Made by a program: the position numbers and the translations under genes
From: Lottia gigantea
Taxonomy: Eukaryota > Mollusca > Gastropoda > Lottiidae
Length of the DNA stretch: 64,000 nucleotides
Direction of reading: 5' to 3'
Assembly (NCBI RefSeq): GCF_000327385.1
Contig: NW_008708898.1
Span: forward strand, 2,215,240 to 2,279,239
Notes under the pieces: generated by a model
What the model saw: only the letters and a program-made list of their open reading frames with translations
Told to the model about the DNA's origin: nothing
Databases searched by the model: none
Shown: positions 24,753-39,665 of the stretch, in pieces
Position numbering within the stretch: position 1 is the stretch's first letter
Layout: each line of letters starts with the position of its first letter

Positions 24753-26726
24753 CTAAAATTGTATGCAAATTTCAATAGGCCAGATAGCTAAGATATTGTA
24801 AATTTTTAGACAAATACACCAAACAAAATAAACTGATATTTTCCACAAAAGCTTGCTGGACAACATCAAAGTCAAAGGTAACAGCCACTCTTAATCGTTT
24901 TAGATAGATGCATCTCGTTTTGTATTTTGCATTATTGCAAATATTCTTGAATTTTTAGCTTTAAACTGATGTCAAGACTTTACATGTTGATAAAACAGTA
25001 CAGAATGATAGATACAACACAGGGTTAATGACAATTGTTAACATACAATTCATCAAAGAACTAATTACAATACTATTGAAAGCATTCAGTTACACTGAAT
25101 AGCAGGTTGGATAGAAATTCTACAATGTAAATGTATTGATCGTTTTATTAAATGCATGAACACATCTCATTCTAATTCTGATAATGTCAATTGGAGTCTG
25201 ACTTGCTGTAGTAATAATAACTCTATTGTATAGGATATTTCAATGTGAACGAGCTTCAAATGTCAGCCTTTTGCACTTTTTCATTGTTGCTCATCAATCA
25301 CAAAAATGTTTCCCTTGACTTTAAATGGCTATTTATTGTAATGATTTATAACAATACAGCCAAATAAATGATCACATTGGGATGTTATATTAGAAACAGA
25401 ACCTCGGCTTTTAAAGTTAATAACGTATAACAAATTGAGCCTTTTCTATGCTACCCTGATTGTTAAGCAGCGTACTTTTTTCATTAGAAAGCATATCTCT
25501 GGAGTCATTGCCTCCATAGACATTGGACAAGGCATGTATGTTTTTGTATGCTCAAGAATTTTGATTGGTTAAATATTATAGTTTAATACATCATATATTA
25601 AGGCATATTATATACTAATTCAAATACGTCAAATATAGTACGTAAGCACTATACTGCAAATAATTCAGATAAATGTTCAGATAAAATCATATCTGAATAC
25701 TACAAGTAGGATACTCTACATCACCAAAAACATTCCATGGAGCAAGCATGATATTCTTTTTTGTAAAATGATTGGTATTTACGAGCCAAGTTTGAAGACT
25801 ACATGATGAGGAAGATTAAGAGTTGTGGTATCCTGAAGCTCGTCAAGTTACCAGCCATATGATAATAACACTAATAGAAATCATGTGTTTGTATTCCTGA
25901 GAGAACGAGATGTTATTCTATTCTGTTTATTATAGCTTGAGGAACTGATACACGCTCTATAGAGAAATATATAACGTGATCATATTCTTACAATAACATG
26001 TAATAAGAATTGATGACTGCTTCAATCTGATTTAATGGTCTTTACTCTGTAACTGACTTTTAAGAACTTTGATAACAGCCTGAAGGGTTATTCGATCTAA
26101 ATGAGCATTGGCCTGAGAATATTGGAGGAATGGTCCAGGTTGGTCGACATTGGATCATTCCTCAAGTGCAGTTCCTCTAAAAAAAAAAGGATAGTGGTAA
26201 GAAAAAACATAGGATTAATTAGGTTTGAAAAATATAGCACGGCAATTATTGTGAATATGTAATACTTCCGAAATGTATACATATTGCATACATATTTATA
26301 TATTAGTAATATTGAAAATACATTTCGAACAATATTTTAAATGAACATGTTCGATTTTTCTTTATAAAACATTGTTCAACTAAAGGGAGAAGGAAATCAT
26401 TTCCGTTTAACTTAGGTCTGTGGTTTATCGACAGAGTGTCTTGTTCAATATTTGAAGATTCTGTATTCCCCTGGTTACTTTGATCCTATTGATCGAAATA
26501 TACTTCCAGTCTGTCTGATGGAGTAATGAGATGCTATGGAATATTGTGGAGTACTGAATTTAGGTTTGTTGACATATCACGTCTAAATGTGCTAGAAAAA
26601 AATCGCGAATCGACGAGGTACGGTGTCGGATTCCGGATTATCAATACATTAGAAAATAGGAGAAGCGAATAAACGAGGTGCGGTTCTGGAAACGATTTGC
26701 TTCTTCTGTTTTTTCCCTATATAATA
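24753..26726. other. Intergenic DNA, no gene recognised
   Basis: AT-rich sequence without a recognisable product on either strand. At about 26604-26690 a segment containing GACGAGGTACGGTGTCGGA is followed by a diverged repeat of itself (AACGAGGTGCGGTTCTGGA), a small tandem duplication next to the LINE tail that follows. Confidence 0.55.
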
Positions 26727-26890
26727 ATAATAATCTTTATTTACACCATTTCTGGTCAAAGGTAATACAGAATCAAGTACAAATTGACAATACAAATATA
26801 CAATCACCAAGGGCGACTAGATGATAAACTGACAATAACACAATATAAAAAATAGTAATGTAATATGATTCAACATACCTAGTCCAATTG
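26727..26890 (-). mobile_element. 3' end of a non-LTR retrotransposon (LINE), minus strand
   Basis: Read on the minus strand, the segment ends in GAAATGGTGTAAATAAAGAT followed by a (TTA)n tail. A 3' UTR with AATAAA and a trinucleotide tail is usual for CR1/L2-like LINEs. The preceding about 130 bases align loosely with the 3' UTR at 40780-40960 on the other strand (shared TTGAATCAT, TGATTGT, GAAATGGTGTAAA blocks in the same order). No coding part is attached, so this is a 5'-truncated copy. Confidence 0.55.
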
Positions 26891-29800
26891 CGTCCATGTT
26901 CTTAACATGATAAAAGTTAAATATCTAAATGCCCCAAAATTGTGTCGTCACAAGTCATTTTACACTGACTTGGGGGAGGGGTTATGAAAGAGTTTTGTCA
27001 TAAGGGGCTGCTGAATTAACAATTGTTAGGAGCTAGAATTGGAATCTGTTCAGGATTCTATATCACTTAGTAAAACAATATCTATATCAGAAATTATATC
27101 AGGTGTGATCCCGAAGAATTTGTCCTAGGCCTATATGCCTCTCAACGTAATCATTCTTAAAATTTATTTTGACGCATCTGATTCAGACAGTGGGTGTTCT
27201 TGGTAAACAACACGTGTACTAGACGATGTACATTCAAGGAAGGAAACAAAACAATAAACAGCTTTGCTTAAGTACCTTTCGTGATGTTATAAATATAGCC
27301 TACTTAGGTCCATAACTGGTGAATAGCGAGGTGTTATTCTTCTTAATTAATTAATGTATTGTACCCTTACATCATGAATATAGCGATCTATATTGAACTG
27401 ATTATCAAGCCTAAAATAGTATTTTATTTTTATTTTAAATTTAAACACTTGAACATGTCCGAATTCCCTTAAAATCAGTACACTAATCATTCTTTAACAT
27501 GAAATACATTTTAACTGGGGTTGTTCAATTTTCAAATAGAGTAGAAGTATACATTCGATTTTACAGTTTGATTCAGAAGAATTTACTAATAGCACGAACA
27601 TTGTTTCTGAAGTAATAACGGAAGGAATTTATCGTGCGGTAAAATGAAAACGGTTTGTTGGTTTAGCGTCCTGCTTTTCTGATCCAATGTGGACTACTGG
27701 ATACAGGCAACGCTCTGCAGTGTGTAATGTCAGGATTTGGGTTTGGGTACAGGTATGTACACATGATTGTTCCAGAAGGGTCTCTGCCAGCGCATGAAAA
27801 TCTTTACTGTGTTAAACGAAAAAGTTCAATAACGTAAATCGAAATGATTCTTGTGATACAATCGCATATAGCGTGAAACTCTGAGTAACATAATATGATT
27901 CAAGTTATGTTTTAATATCTATAAACAATAATATTATTATCTTCTGACTGCTACGTCCATAAATAATACACAGAATCAGACAAATATTACTACTTGATTT
28001 ACAATCACTGAGTAATAAATATTCATGATGTCAACAAATGTCTTGAAAATTAGATTGATTTCATTTTAACCATATTACTTTTTCTCGGTGAATAGAGGGC
28101 ATTTACGCCTTTAAGTTAAAACCTTTCCCTTTCATTGTGATATTTTAAACACTTTTTGATTCATTAATGAGTTCAACATGTAAGAAAAGAAAAATGAAAT
28201 GACGTATGGTGACTTAATGGACAATTGCATGTGTTGCGAGTTGTTGAAACGTGGATATTGTAGTTAGCTGCCCTCTACGTAGCTCCTGGAAATAGAAAAG
28301 CAATCAAAATGAAAAACTAATCAAATTTATCTTATTAAGTGACAGTCCCCCGTTAATGAATATTCATGATATAACTTCACTGTAATAAATCAGATTAAAG
28401 GTGGTTTTAAGTTCTCTTTAGCTATTCAAGTCAAGTTATAGCCAGTGAGCCATCTTGAGGTCTAATATTGACTAAAAATACCAACTTGACTATTCATTGT
28501 TTGTTGATTGTTAAACCATGTTTGTTTAAATTACTTCAATATTTCACCAACATTCTTCAAACCTGATGTTACCAACCGATATTACTTTCATTTCTACCTT
28601 CATTTAAATTGAATTCATCAGTAAAATATGTTACAAAAAGGTTGACTCGATTGGGAAATTTGTGTAGAATTTAATTGTGACAAAATTTGTTAAAAAGCAC
28701 TAGCTTTTAATACGAGTTCTATGTTTGAGAATACTAATGACTCTTCCAAAGTTGTTTACGATGATTATTATAGATGCTATCAAGTAATACAATATACGTT
28801 AAACCAATATCGTTGTTGTTTCACTTTCAACTTCAAATCACGAAGAATAAGGCTACAAAACTTCATGCTTTTTAACTTTTCATTGCACATGCAGTTCTTT
28901 GTTAAAAATATTGATTTATGAGGGTTGCTCTCCAGATACCTATTGAGTGTCGGGTGTTAGTGTCGGGTGTTAGAAGCCTGAGGGAGGTAAGGTAGATAAT
29001 AGTATCGGATTAACCGACACACAGTTGACGAGTTATCCCTTAGATAAATAAGGTCAAACGGTAACATGTCTTGACCTATTTAAAACCTAACTTTAATGTT
29101 TGACATTTACATTTAATGGTCTGTAGTACATAATACGACAAACAAAAATGCAAAACGCATGAATAGCAAAAACAGAATCTAGTTCATGTTATTAAATCGA
29201 AAGTTATTGATAGTAAAACCTGTGTTGCGACATTAAGATCATGATGATACAGTTTAAATAATTAACGAGAGATAGCGATATAGGGGGACAAGCATCTCAC
29301 TAAAAATGAATACGCATTTTGGTGATGCTTGTTGTGGTGGTAGATGACAAAATAACGTCCGCTTCCAGTTAACGAATATCGCAGATTAGTTATTGGTAGT
29401 CGTAGTCGTGGTAGTTAGAAGTAGGATCAGGGTCAGTTAGGGCGGATTGTTCGTGACTGTTCGATTGACATGTTGGTGACATGCTTGTTGTTCCTGAAGG
29501 CGCTTGGATCTCCTACAACACCTCATACGACACACTTTATCATTCTATCGAGTTCGACTAAGTGCAAATATATTATGCTGATAAGTTACAATGAACAATT
29601 ACGTTATAAGGTCTATTAGCATAATATCTAGATCTGATATTGTCAAACAGCTGTGACTAGCCAGTAAGTATGATAAGTTAATAAAGATTTTATTGTATAT
29701 AGTATTTGAATTGGTCAAGGGAGTACATACCATATTTATAACATTGTAATATAAAGATAGATAGGAGAGGACAAGGTGTCAAGGTAGATCTAAAATGGCA

Positions 29801-32423
29801 CATCTTTTTATGTAGATACTTATATTGATTGACGTTGTGGGCTGTCAAACAATTTGTTAATGATTAAATGGTAAGTTACGCTCCTATCTTGAGCATTTAG
29901 GATACATCCACCCTTTCCTTGCACAATTCGGATATTCAGTCCTTTGTTTATAATTTCAAAAATACTTTTCCAGATCAAACCATAATCTCGAATTAACAGA
30001 AACCCAAGTTGCCGGAAGGGGAATCAGAATGGTGTTACAAGTTTTTCAGTAGAAAAACTCTTTTAACGCGTATCTGTACCTATCTGTTGGGGTGTGTTAG
30101 AAAATTATCATGGAATCGATATCTAGTGCTCTTGTAAACGTTTATTAAAATAATAACAAGAGACAACACCAATGATTCCCAACTCAATAACATCATTCTT
30201 TCACTGATCACAGTCTAATTGTCAAATCACACGTAAAATAACAATTATGATTTATAAAATTATGTCAGAATTTATTATAATATTCTTCATCGATAATTAC
30301 TCGTTAATTAATCAGCTAATGACTTCAGACTGATTTGATAAAATGGCGGGAAAATATTGATTGGTTTTTCGACATATTTCCCCGTTATACCGCTCGTTTA
30401 AAGGCATTGTAAAAAAAAGTATGAATCGAACTGGAACACTTTTTGAAAGCGACAATAATGACAGATGGTGTTGAATAACAAGCAAAACAATTCATTTATC
30501 TAGGAGTCTCGATTAAAAGGTCCATGGTTTTATTTACATCATTAACTGTCATCACATCCATTGTTATGGTCAAGTCATTTTTAGGTAAAGTTAATTATTG
30601 TGAGATTAATCTGTAATGAACCATGAACGTAATGAACATCCAACACTTTTAACCACTTTTCCAACAAAAATCACATATCAGAAATAAAGATTCTACTATC
30701 CGAAACAATGAGAAAAATTAAAATCAAAATCAAGGCGAATTACAAATAAGACATAGGATTAAAGTGGTATTATCTTTCAGAAAGTAGAATTGGGTAATTA
30801 GTTGTGAAGTAAACTGGAATATATGTCTGGTTGGTGAATATCTACCACCTGCAACTGATTATTGTGATAGACCAATCACTTAATGCTAATTTGACAAAGA
30901 ATTCCAAAAATTGAAAATACATATTCAATATCATTTATATAAATGAACATGTATACGTGGATTATGTTCATTTCAAATATGAAGTTTATTGTTTGATAAA
31001 CAATATTACATATTACATGTGTGTGACATTTTAAAAACCACATTGACCAGAGAGTAACTTCAATATGCAAGTGGAGCGCACACATTTGGTCGGATCTACT
31101 TGGTTATGCACCAGTTCCATGCACCAGTTAATACAAAATTCAATAGGGGGGTATCTTCAACCAATATTAAATACATGTACTTGCTCATTTGAAATTCTGT
31201 TTACCAAGTTATGGTGTTTGAATAATAGATCACCATAAAGATTTTTTTATGTTATATATATAGTTTACATGTATAGTTTGCTATTTTCTAGTTGTTTGAT
31301 CTAGTAATATAAAGTGTTTATCCAAATCATAAAAACAATATGTCATACATAATGCTCAGATTACCGAGATGTAAGATTTCTCACAGACTCTGCTTGGATG
31401 GTTTGTTTATAATTGTAACAAAAGGTTTCATTCCCAGGATGTTGATATATTTTTTGTGGGGTTTCTCGTACAACATGAGAATGCTTTGCTGTAGTGTTAT
31501 AAACTTAACTTCTGTTGGACACTATCGCTATCTTCATTATTGTTCACTTTACAGAACTATAATCTTATACGTCCCGTACCTGTGCTTTCGTGATATTGTT
31601 TCCATTGCAATGATACAACATTTATTCTTAAAAAACAAAAGGACAGTTAAGGCGTAAACTACAGTTCATTTGCAGCTCTATGTTGTATAAGTTGAGGTTT
31701 CCTATAAGATATTAGAAGGAAATGTTTTCAATTGCTGCAGCTTATCACCTGCAAAACAATAACCTCTCTCTGAGTTTTAAGTCTTCAATAGCTAGCCAAA
31801 AACGAACAGAAAAAATAGGACCCGTGACCCCCCATACAACAACAATTTCCCCGTCTTCCCTACTCATTCCTCCCTATTTCTCTAAATCGACACAATCCAT
31901 TACATGATTTAAATGTAACCGTACCGCTTACTATGTATAGTTTAAATCGGATTAAGACATTGTATTGCAATCCTGTACGAACTATTTTTGACATGATATG
32001 TAGTTTGTATCAAATGATAAATCCTGTTACTGTAAATATCATACCAAACAGTCATATCTTCTTATATCAACTCTTTATATCTGATACAATTTGATATCCA
32101 CAAATACCGAGAGAAACAGTATCAGGCTTGAACCTGTACACGTGTAAATTATCATGAACCTTTTACTTACATTTTACTTTCTTTTACATTTTAACTGACA
32201 CGCTTTGCTTGGTTAATTGATGCCCCGTCCTTAGAACGGGACTGTGGTAGAAAATTAGTTAGATTACGAAGGAGACGATAAAAAACAGAAGAAAAAAGCT
32301 AATTGTAATGTAAATTTTAATTAGAAATGGTTTTGGATTAAACTAATGTGCAAAGTTACTTGCTTTGCATGAGTTTCTTCGTTATATGAAAGCAAGTTTG
32401 AACCATAAGAAATTTTGGCATGA
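26891..32423. other. Intergenic DNA, no gene recognised
   Basis: About 5.5 kb of AT-rich DNA. The longest open frame, 31340-31657 on the plus strand (105 codons, hydrophobic, Cys- and Tyr-rich), matches no family I know and has no flanking gene signals, so I do not call it. A duplicated GTGTCGGGTGTTA is at about 28947-28972. Confidence 0.55.
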
Positions 32424-32781
32424 TTAGTGGCTATATACATATTTCGTCAGCAACTTCTGTTGTTCTGCAGTTTTAATATTAATAATAACTTTTTGCAGAT
32501 ATAATGTAAAATATATACAGTGCAATATAATTATGATGGATCTCGTCACCTATTACATTACATTTATCACATAATCTGTTTTCTAATGGAATTTTGTCAT
32601 ATCTACCAGTTTCTACCTTGAGTCTATGAGCACTGATCCTGAATAAAGGTAAAACTTTTCTGTGATTACAGTTTTTTATTTCTGTTATACATTGAGATGA
32701 CTTTTGGTGGAACTTATGTGCGATAAAAAATGCGTTTTCCTTGGGAATCATTTCTTTTGAATACCTTGTTGTTGAAAACAA
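32424..32781 (-). mobile_element. C-terminal fragment of a LINE reverse-transcriptase ORF
   Basis: The minus strand encodes FRISAHRLKVETGRY followed by RLCDKCNVIGDEIHH, the conserved region after the reverse transcriptase of many aquatic-invertebrate CR1/L2/Jockey-like LINEs (usual form: RISxHxLxIETGRY...RxCxxCNxIEDEIHFLxxC). After a frame change near 32490 the final piece reads INIKTAEQQKLLTKYVYS and then a stop at 32424-32426; this matches the usual LLxKYIxxxxxxR ending. The frameshift and the loss of the downstream Cys region show that it is a decayed LINE relic and not a host gene. The subfamily is uncertain. Confidence 0.7.
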
Positions 32782-35700
32782 TCATTGTTATTAAGTTCTA
32801 CAAATTACGAGAATCTCAATGGAAAGTTACAACAATTGTTAATAGCCTTTGTTCATCTCAAAATCCTGCTATTAGGCATTCATTTAGAGTGAGGGTCATA
32901 TTATACAGACAATAATATAGAGTTACGAGAACTATAAAATCCATTTACAATGTTATCTTTAAACCCTGCAATCTTTCTGTTTATATTTTACCTCACTCAA
33001 CAAAATTGACGCTTTATTTACATTGACAACAAGAGTTATTTTATGAAGTATTTGATCTGTAAAACAGTTGAAGTTATTAACAATAACATCTAATTTCAAC
33101 TCTAACTTCTCTCATTTTATCAACAAACCTTCTACAACTTATTCTTGGCTACAGTCCAATATCTACTTTTACACGTAACTAATAAATACCTCTATAATTC
33201 ACTGGTGGTAATTAGAACAGATTAAAATCGGTTTGTGAATCGTTATTATGTAATTACATTACTGCATTTTAAACCTAACATTACAATAAGGGGGAAGAAA
33301 GCTGACACGGGGTCGAATCTTATAAATTCTGTTCTTGACAACAATATTTTAATTTTTTATGGTGGAAAACTTTTTAAAAGGATCCCATGATAATGCCATG
33401 CTCCCTAAAACAAGGTCCAATACCTATAGTTACTTATTGAGGAGGGAAGGGTTGTTCTCGCTCGTTTCCATTGGTGTTATTCGTTAAGCACTATTTAAAA
33501 AGGGTACCTGTCAAAGTTAAATCCGTACTTTAACCTCTGTATAGGCAACATAATACACCTTTATAGACAGGTGTCAATATGTTTAGAGTGTAGAGGCGAT
33601 TGTTCAAATCTCAACTCTTTCTGACAAATCACAATAGGTACAGAAAGATTGACCTCGCACCATCGAACTCTTCTTCAATATTCTTATAGACACTTTACTC
33701 AAGTCCTTCACAGAATGGTCACTGGTATTCATACGTAGCGGTTTGACCGAGACTATAAGGTTAACACTTCAGTATCCAGTCCTAACTGTTACTACCACTT
33801 GGCGGCCATTACAGCCAAAACTGGAATGTGATGGTTCATTACTCTTTGACAGATATGATACAAATTTATATTGCACCTTGTCCCCAATAGACAATACCTC
33901 ACTAAGAAGGTACTATAACTTGACCAGTTCTTGGCACCCTGGTATTAGATTTCATGTTCTAAATTTAGTACAAGATCTTTCTTCACTGGTTTAAATTTGA
34001 AATTTGGTTCTCTTGAGCAAAACTCTGTTTGATTTCTTTTAAAAGAAGGAGGTCATAAAATTTCAGAAATCAGAATCCTATAAATCAGGAATCTTAACAC
34101 ACGAATCTGATCACTTTAGAAACACAATTTCTATATTTGATAAAATTTTACAATTTTTACGAAAGCTGCCAAGTTTTAGCATTCTGAAACCATAAAAAAA
34201 ATTATTCAGATAAATAGAGGTGTCCTTCAAAATTAAACTAAATAATAATTCTAGCGCATTCTATTTCAATTTACTGAATTTAAAAGTTCAAATTGTGTAT
34301 TCTGATTGATTTGCGATAATTTGACAGTACCTGGCAATATTTTTATGATAATGTTCGTAAAGGAAATGCATCCACATGTCCAAATCTGTGTTCATAAAAT
34401 TATCAGAATAAAATAGGGTTTCCCAAGTAAATGAGCTAAATTGCTGCTTTTCATGTCTGAAATTGAAAAAGATCCATAGATGGTCGATGGGTCCCCCCAG
34501 AAGGTGATGGGTATGGGGTGTTTTTAACGGCTAACAACATTTAATGTTGTTTACAGTAATTTACAGTAAAATACATTTAGACATAAACAGCAACTCATTG
34601 TGGAACATACACGCATACTGAGTAAAGCAAACGTCGCGGCGCTGGGTCTGTAGCCCGATTAAGCGGCTGCAATGGAGTCCAGGTTTTTGTTATTTTCCTT
34701 TTTTTTTCACTGTTTGCTCATATTGTTTTCAAAGTCTGTCGTGTGCCAATTTGCAAGTGCTGATGCCCCACCAGTTCAAAAAAAGTTATTGAATTATTTC
34801 AAAACAAGATACAAAAGAAACCAATGAGTATATGGAATGGTTCTAAAAAATAAGAAAAGTTAATATAAGAGAGGTCATAAAGATGTGCATGTATGTAATA
34901 TGATACTGGTCAAACATAACAGAACTAAATTTTGAATCTTTAATTGGGCAGATTTATTGTGGTGTTAAGACCTGATGACATATTGTTTACAGTAGACATA
35001 CCAACTAATTATAGTCACTGGACCATGGGCAGTACAGAATACTCTTTTTTTGGTAGTAAAAGTTAGGACTGTATCAGTTCAAGTGAAGTCCTTGATGCAC
35101 CCATTTCACAGTTAAAACTTCTATTATCTCCAAATAAAAAGGCGAATCAGAATCTGCCAATTTAATGAATTACTAGCATCGACCCTCTAATAAATTCTCA
35201 AACCTTTGATTGTATATCGTATAGAGGTGTGGTGAAGTCTTGGTAAGATAAGATATTTACATACCGAAAATAGGCCTACATTTAACATACATTATTCAAT
35301 AATACAATGTAAAGAAAGATACAATACAAATATACTATACAGGTTTAATGTGATAAATATTTTCTCTATTTATTGACCCATCAAGACAAACCTTTAGTAA
35401 TATACTAATTGATTAACTTACAAGAGTTAGCAAAGCTATAGAAAAGTCCAGAATTATCGATCTGATCACCTCTTGGCGGTTCAAAAGAAGAAGCACAACC
35501 TCACGTGTATCCATCTTCCGTATATTTGCATTTTACCTGTCGTCATTGTTAAAGTAAAATTTCATATATATAATTATGTTGTAAGTGTGAATAATATCTG
35601 TAAACGAATGTCGTGATGCCTCGTGAAAATTTCATGTCACAGGCTTGAGTATGAAATAATGAAGATAACAGACAACTTTTCAATCTGTGAAAGGTGTTGA

Positions 35701-38700
35701 CAGTTATATAACCTGTAGATAGAAAGCTAATAACATTAATATTATTAACCTGGTGACTGTATATCAGGTGTTATAACTCCCCGCTAATTATAGCTTATAG
35801 GATAACATCACAATTAAATGTTCAACGATTATTTTTATTTATACCAAATTTTTTCTTTGGGAGGGTTCAAATCCACAAAAAACAAACAAAGTCATCCCTC
35901 TTCCAAAAAATAAAATAAAAATAACTCTTTCGTCATTTAACAAATTGTGTGCTTTTGGTTGTCTTTTTGGGATTAACGTATCTTCATAAAATGTCGATCT
36001 TAAGTTAACGACTAAGCTTATTGAGTATCGGGAGTATTAAGAATAAAGAGTGCGACTGAATTTTTGATGAAGATTGAACTATTTTGTGGCAATCTCTGTG
36101 GTATACAACATCTTTTTCAAATGATAAAAATCTAGTTTTATATTGTAGACAATTTTATGTGGGATCTTTTTTCAAGAAACACAAATAATTTGTCTTTCTT
36201 CTAGATAACTTTAGACAACGTGTGTTGGCGTCTTGAAAACTGAGTGTCAATATTTGAGATGAATTTTATCCACAAATCTTAAATAAAACCACATTTGTAA
36301 AAGGAGCTAGGTGGGAATTGTGTTCAACTAAAATAATAAATGTATCGCTTGAACACATTTTTGTCATAATATACATATAAAATAGAACATTGATATTCTG
36401 CATTCTGTATAAATTTATATCCGATAAATTTGTTGTACAATATTCAATCGTTATATTTTATGTAGGAACTATCCCATGTTACTCTCCCAGACGCTCCATG
36501 TGAGGTTTGCGCCTATGCGCTTCCACAGAACTACCGCATTTTGAATCTCAACCTCGACTATTGCCACACACATACACCCCCCCCCCCCCACACCCACACA
36601 CACCCTCTCCTATTAGGTCCTATTTGGAACCGCTACCACTAGAGAAACTATGTTTGTCAATCTGTGAATAAAATCCAATGTTGCGTGATAAAGGAGTTGT
36701 CTACAGATTTTTCAAGAGTATGGAGGCTTTGTAGATACTTGTTTTCTATTTCAATATTGTTTTGTTTTTATAACACAAACGAGTGTTACGCAGGGTGATT
36801 CACTTTCTCTGTTTTCATTATTCATTTGATCATTTGACATATAAAGGTACATATATTGTTTACAAAGATTGAGCAAAGTATCAGCCTCTGTTCTCTTTGA
36901 GTCCATATTTTGTTACTTAAAGAAATCTTCATATTGCCAAATCAATAAACCTGATTGTCTGACCTACTTATGTTTGACCTTGTTCTTTTATTTGACCAAT
37001 TCGTGCACGTGCTTACAAAGCATTGACAGAAATATGCCTAATATTTTTCAGACCAACTGAATATGTCATAAAATTTTTTTTTCTTTCAATATAAATTGAA
37101 ATTTGATAAGTTTTTTTGAAGGTTTGTCATACTCGTTTTGTTACATTGGGTAACCATAAAATCACCAGACCGATTCTTCATTATATTGAATAATGTATAC
37201 ACATGACCTCGGGGTCAAATCTAATATTTCGTCGTGTCTATTCATCATAACTGTCAGATAATGTAAATTATATATTAATATCTTATCCTTATCCCTTTTA
37301 GTTACTTCACTTTCAATTCAACCTACAATAAATTAAGTATTACGCCCTACCTTTCTGACTAACGACCGTTATGATTCTACGAGTATGGAAATGGTAATTC
37401 AAGCAGTTGTAACCCTGCACCATTCACGAAATTTATTGACTGAAATTTTGAATCGGGTATTTTAGCACTTAAAAACCGTTAGAGTGTTCAGAAATTGATC
37501 CAAGTGATTCAGTTTGTGTTTGACTATAATGTCAAACACAACATACGCAATTAAACTGTCATGTGACGTTGACCTCACCCTTTCAAATAGAAATTGTGTA
37601 ATAACACAATGCAGCATAGATGTAAGAGAAAGTATATCACTTTTCATTTGTTTATACCAGTTTAATTTTATCATTCGCTCGTCTGATGATTCGTTTTCTA
37701 TCAAATCAGTCAATGTGTCTTCAATTATGCATAGATAATTATAACCATTCAATCATATATGAACAAATTAAACTTTGATATTGCATTATCTTCTATGGCA
37801 TGTTATTCACTTAATTATTATACTATTATATGTAGATTACCCTTTAATTATATAGACATACACGTTAGACAATAATGTAAATTTCAAGCCTGCCAACTAA
37901 ACGAGAGGTTATTACAGTAATCAGAGTTTAGACTATGTCATCTAGCGTGTATGTGAACTTTAACATTTACACATACATCATTATGGCTATTACCTTGTCA
38001 GCACTTGTGAATTTACTGGGTTACAGAAATATCTAATGGCGTCATATATTATGTGTAGCCTACATGCGGGAGTGTAGGTTTTCTATCTTTGGTGATTATT
38101 TTAGTGCCCTTTGTTTAAAAATGAACTATATTCACAATGTTAGTGGTAATGATATTTTATATTTTTTTTATATAAATAAATACGACGCGACTTGACAAAT
38201 CTGTAGAAAAGAGAAAAGTACTTTTGAGTACCCTCGTATATAAGATTTTGCCGATAGATTTAGTAGATGGATTCAGCGGAATTTCTATCCAACCCCTTCC
38301 TGGAAGAGATATTAAACCATTAGCGTGTTTAAGAACGCTGAACAGATGAAAATAAGGCTTTCGTGTTTTGCCCGTCAGTAGGCTCAATTGCAGGGCTCAC
38401 ATGCCCCATATTTCATTGGATTACCAATAATTACAAGCTGATACAACACACCATTTACAGTAACTAAATAAGCCTTCCAATTGATTAATGATGGATGATG
38501 GGAAGACCGGAAATGAATTGAGTTAGTTTGTAACAGGAAGTAGATTAGCCACCATAATGTGTTTATGAACTAGCTTTCTTGTCCGTTTTTCAACCAGTTT
38601 AAGTATGTAGAGACGATATTATATTTAGACTTACGTTCTAGTCACCTACCACTAACATTTGATTAAGTAATGCACTGATAGTTTTCGTTTGAAATCTATT

Positions 38701-39229
38701 GTTTTGCAATAAAAATCTTTGTCTCATACAGTCTGGATAAGAAAGTCATTTCTATTAGAAATAAGAAGTTAAGATCAGTTAGGCCACCCAAAATTGGCGT
38801 TTTTTTATCGTACCTACTGTGCTGGTAGCTTCACCCTAACTGTTAATTTAAAGTCCATTCGTACTTCTTGACTGAATAAAATGGTGTAGTACTTAAGTGT
38901 ATATAGTTTGTCTATCACTTATAATCACTATGTTCTCGACGACGGAAGAAAGAAACACGTCGAAATAGTGCATACAATTTTAACCAGTAATTGTTGTTCT
39001 CTAATATTGGCTGAGTAAATTCAATTATTAATAATGCTTATCTTATGAATCAAGAAAATCGTATTCAATTAGACTGTTCATGAATTGATCCAGACTAATA
39101 AAACATTGAGTCTCCCCTTTTTTCAATCTCATGCATTATTTCTACTTATTTATCACATGACTTGACCGAGAGCAAAATATATCCACCATCTTTCTTTTTA
39201 ATAATTTGAATCTATTCAACCCAAGTCCG
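32782..39229. other. Intergenic DNA, no gene recognised
   Basis: About 6.4 kb of AT-rich DNA with no recognisable product. A C13 tract followed by CA-rich sequence lies at 36577-36610. Overlapping open frames on both strands at 37462-37752 (up to 96 codons) match nothing known. A GC-richer patch at about 34630-34680 has no identified content. Confidence 0.55.
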
Positions 39230-39345
39230 TTCTCATTTCATCATGCGTGATAGCTTAGTGTTTGTGTGCTATACAATAAAGCAAGTTCTGCCAAGTAATC
39301 TTTTGTGTCATGTAAATGGCACGCCACAAAATTGATCTTCAATTC
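39230..39345 (+). repeat. Dispersed repeat, copy 2 (matches 19555-19626)
   Basis: It shares GTTTGTGTGCTATACAATA and, 34 bases later, a CGCCACAAAATT block with the copy at 19555. The extra 34 bases are either lost from the first copy or inserted here. The two copies flank nothing recognisable, so they are most likely an old interspersed family. Confidence 0.55.
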
Positions 39346-39479
39346 CTACTGTGTTGAGACGAGTAATCAAGTCTACCTAGCAACCACAATCATTACTATC
39401 CACATCCTTTCCTTGTCAACATTACATTGTAACCTAATGACCTACCACCAATCATAACACGTTCTTTCTATATCCTTAA

Positions 39480-39665
39480 CGCTGATTGGTTTAAATGGTT
39501 AGCTATAAAAGTAGGAATGTTATTTTGCTTGCGGCTGTACACAGAACACTAGCTAGTTCATTTCTAGCTGGGGTATTGAATTTCTCGTACCGGGTGATCT
39601 TTTATTGCCTTTCCAGCTGCCTAGAATAAATTAAAGCTTTCTTTATCCCAACTTTTCAACTACAG
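39480..39665 (+). promoter_or_regulatory. Promoter-like module: TATAAAAG then AATAAA
   Basis: CTATAAAAG at about 39503-39511 is followed about 120 bases later by AATAAATTAAAG, ending ...CAACTACA at 39665. A TATA box and a poly(A) signal this close together are typical of a solo long terminal repeat. The stretch could also be an orphan promoter. No matching second repeat and no coding remains are present. If it is a retroelement, it is a fossil LTR only. Confidence 0.25.

Noticed and set aside
37462-37752. Paired frames on both strands
   Set aside because: Same reasoning: no homology seen, and the two frames only mirror each other.
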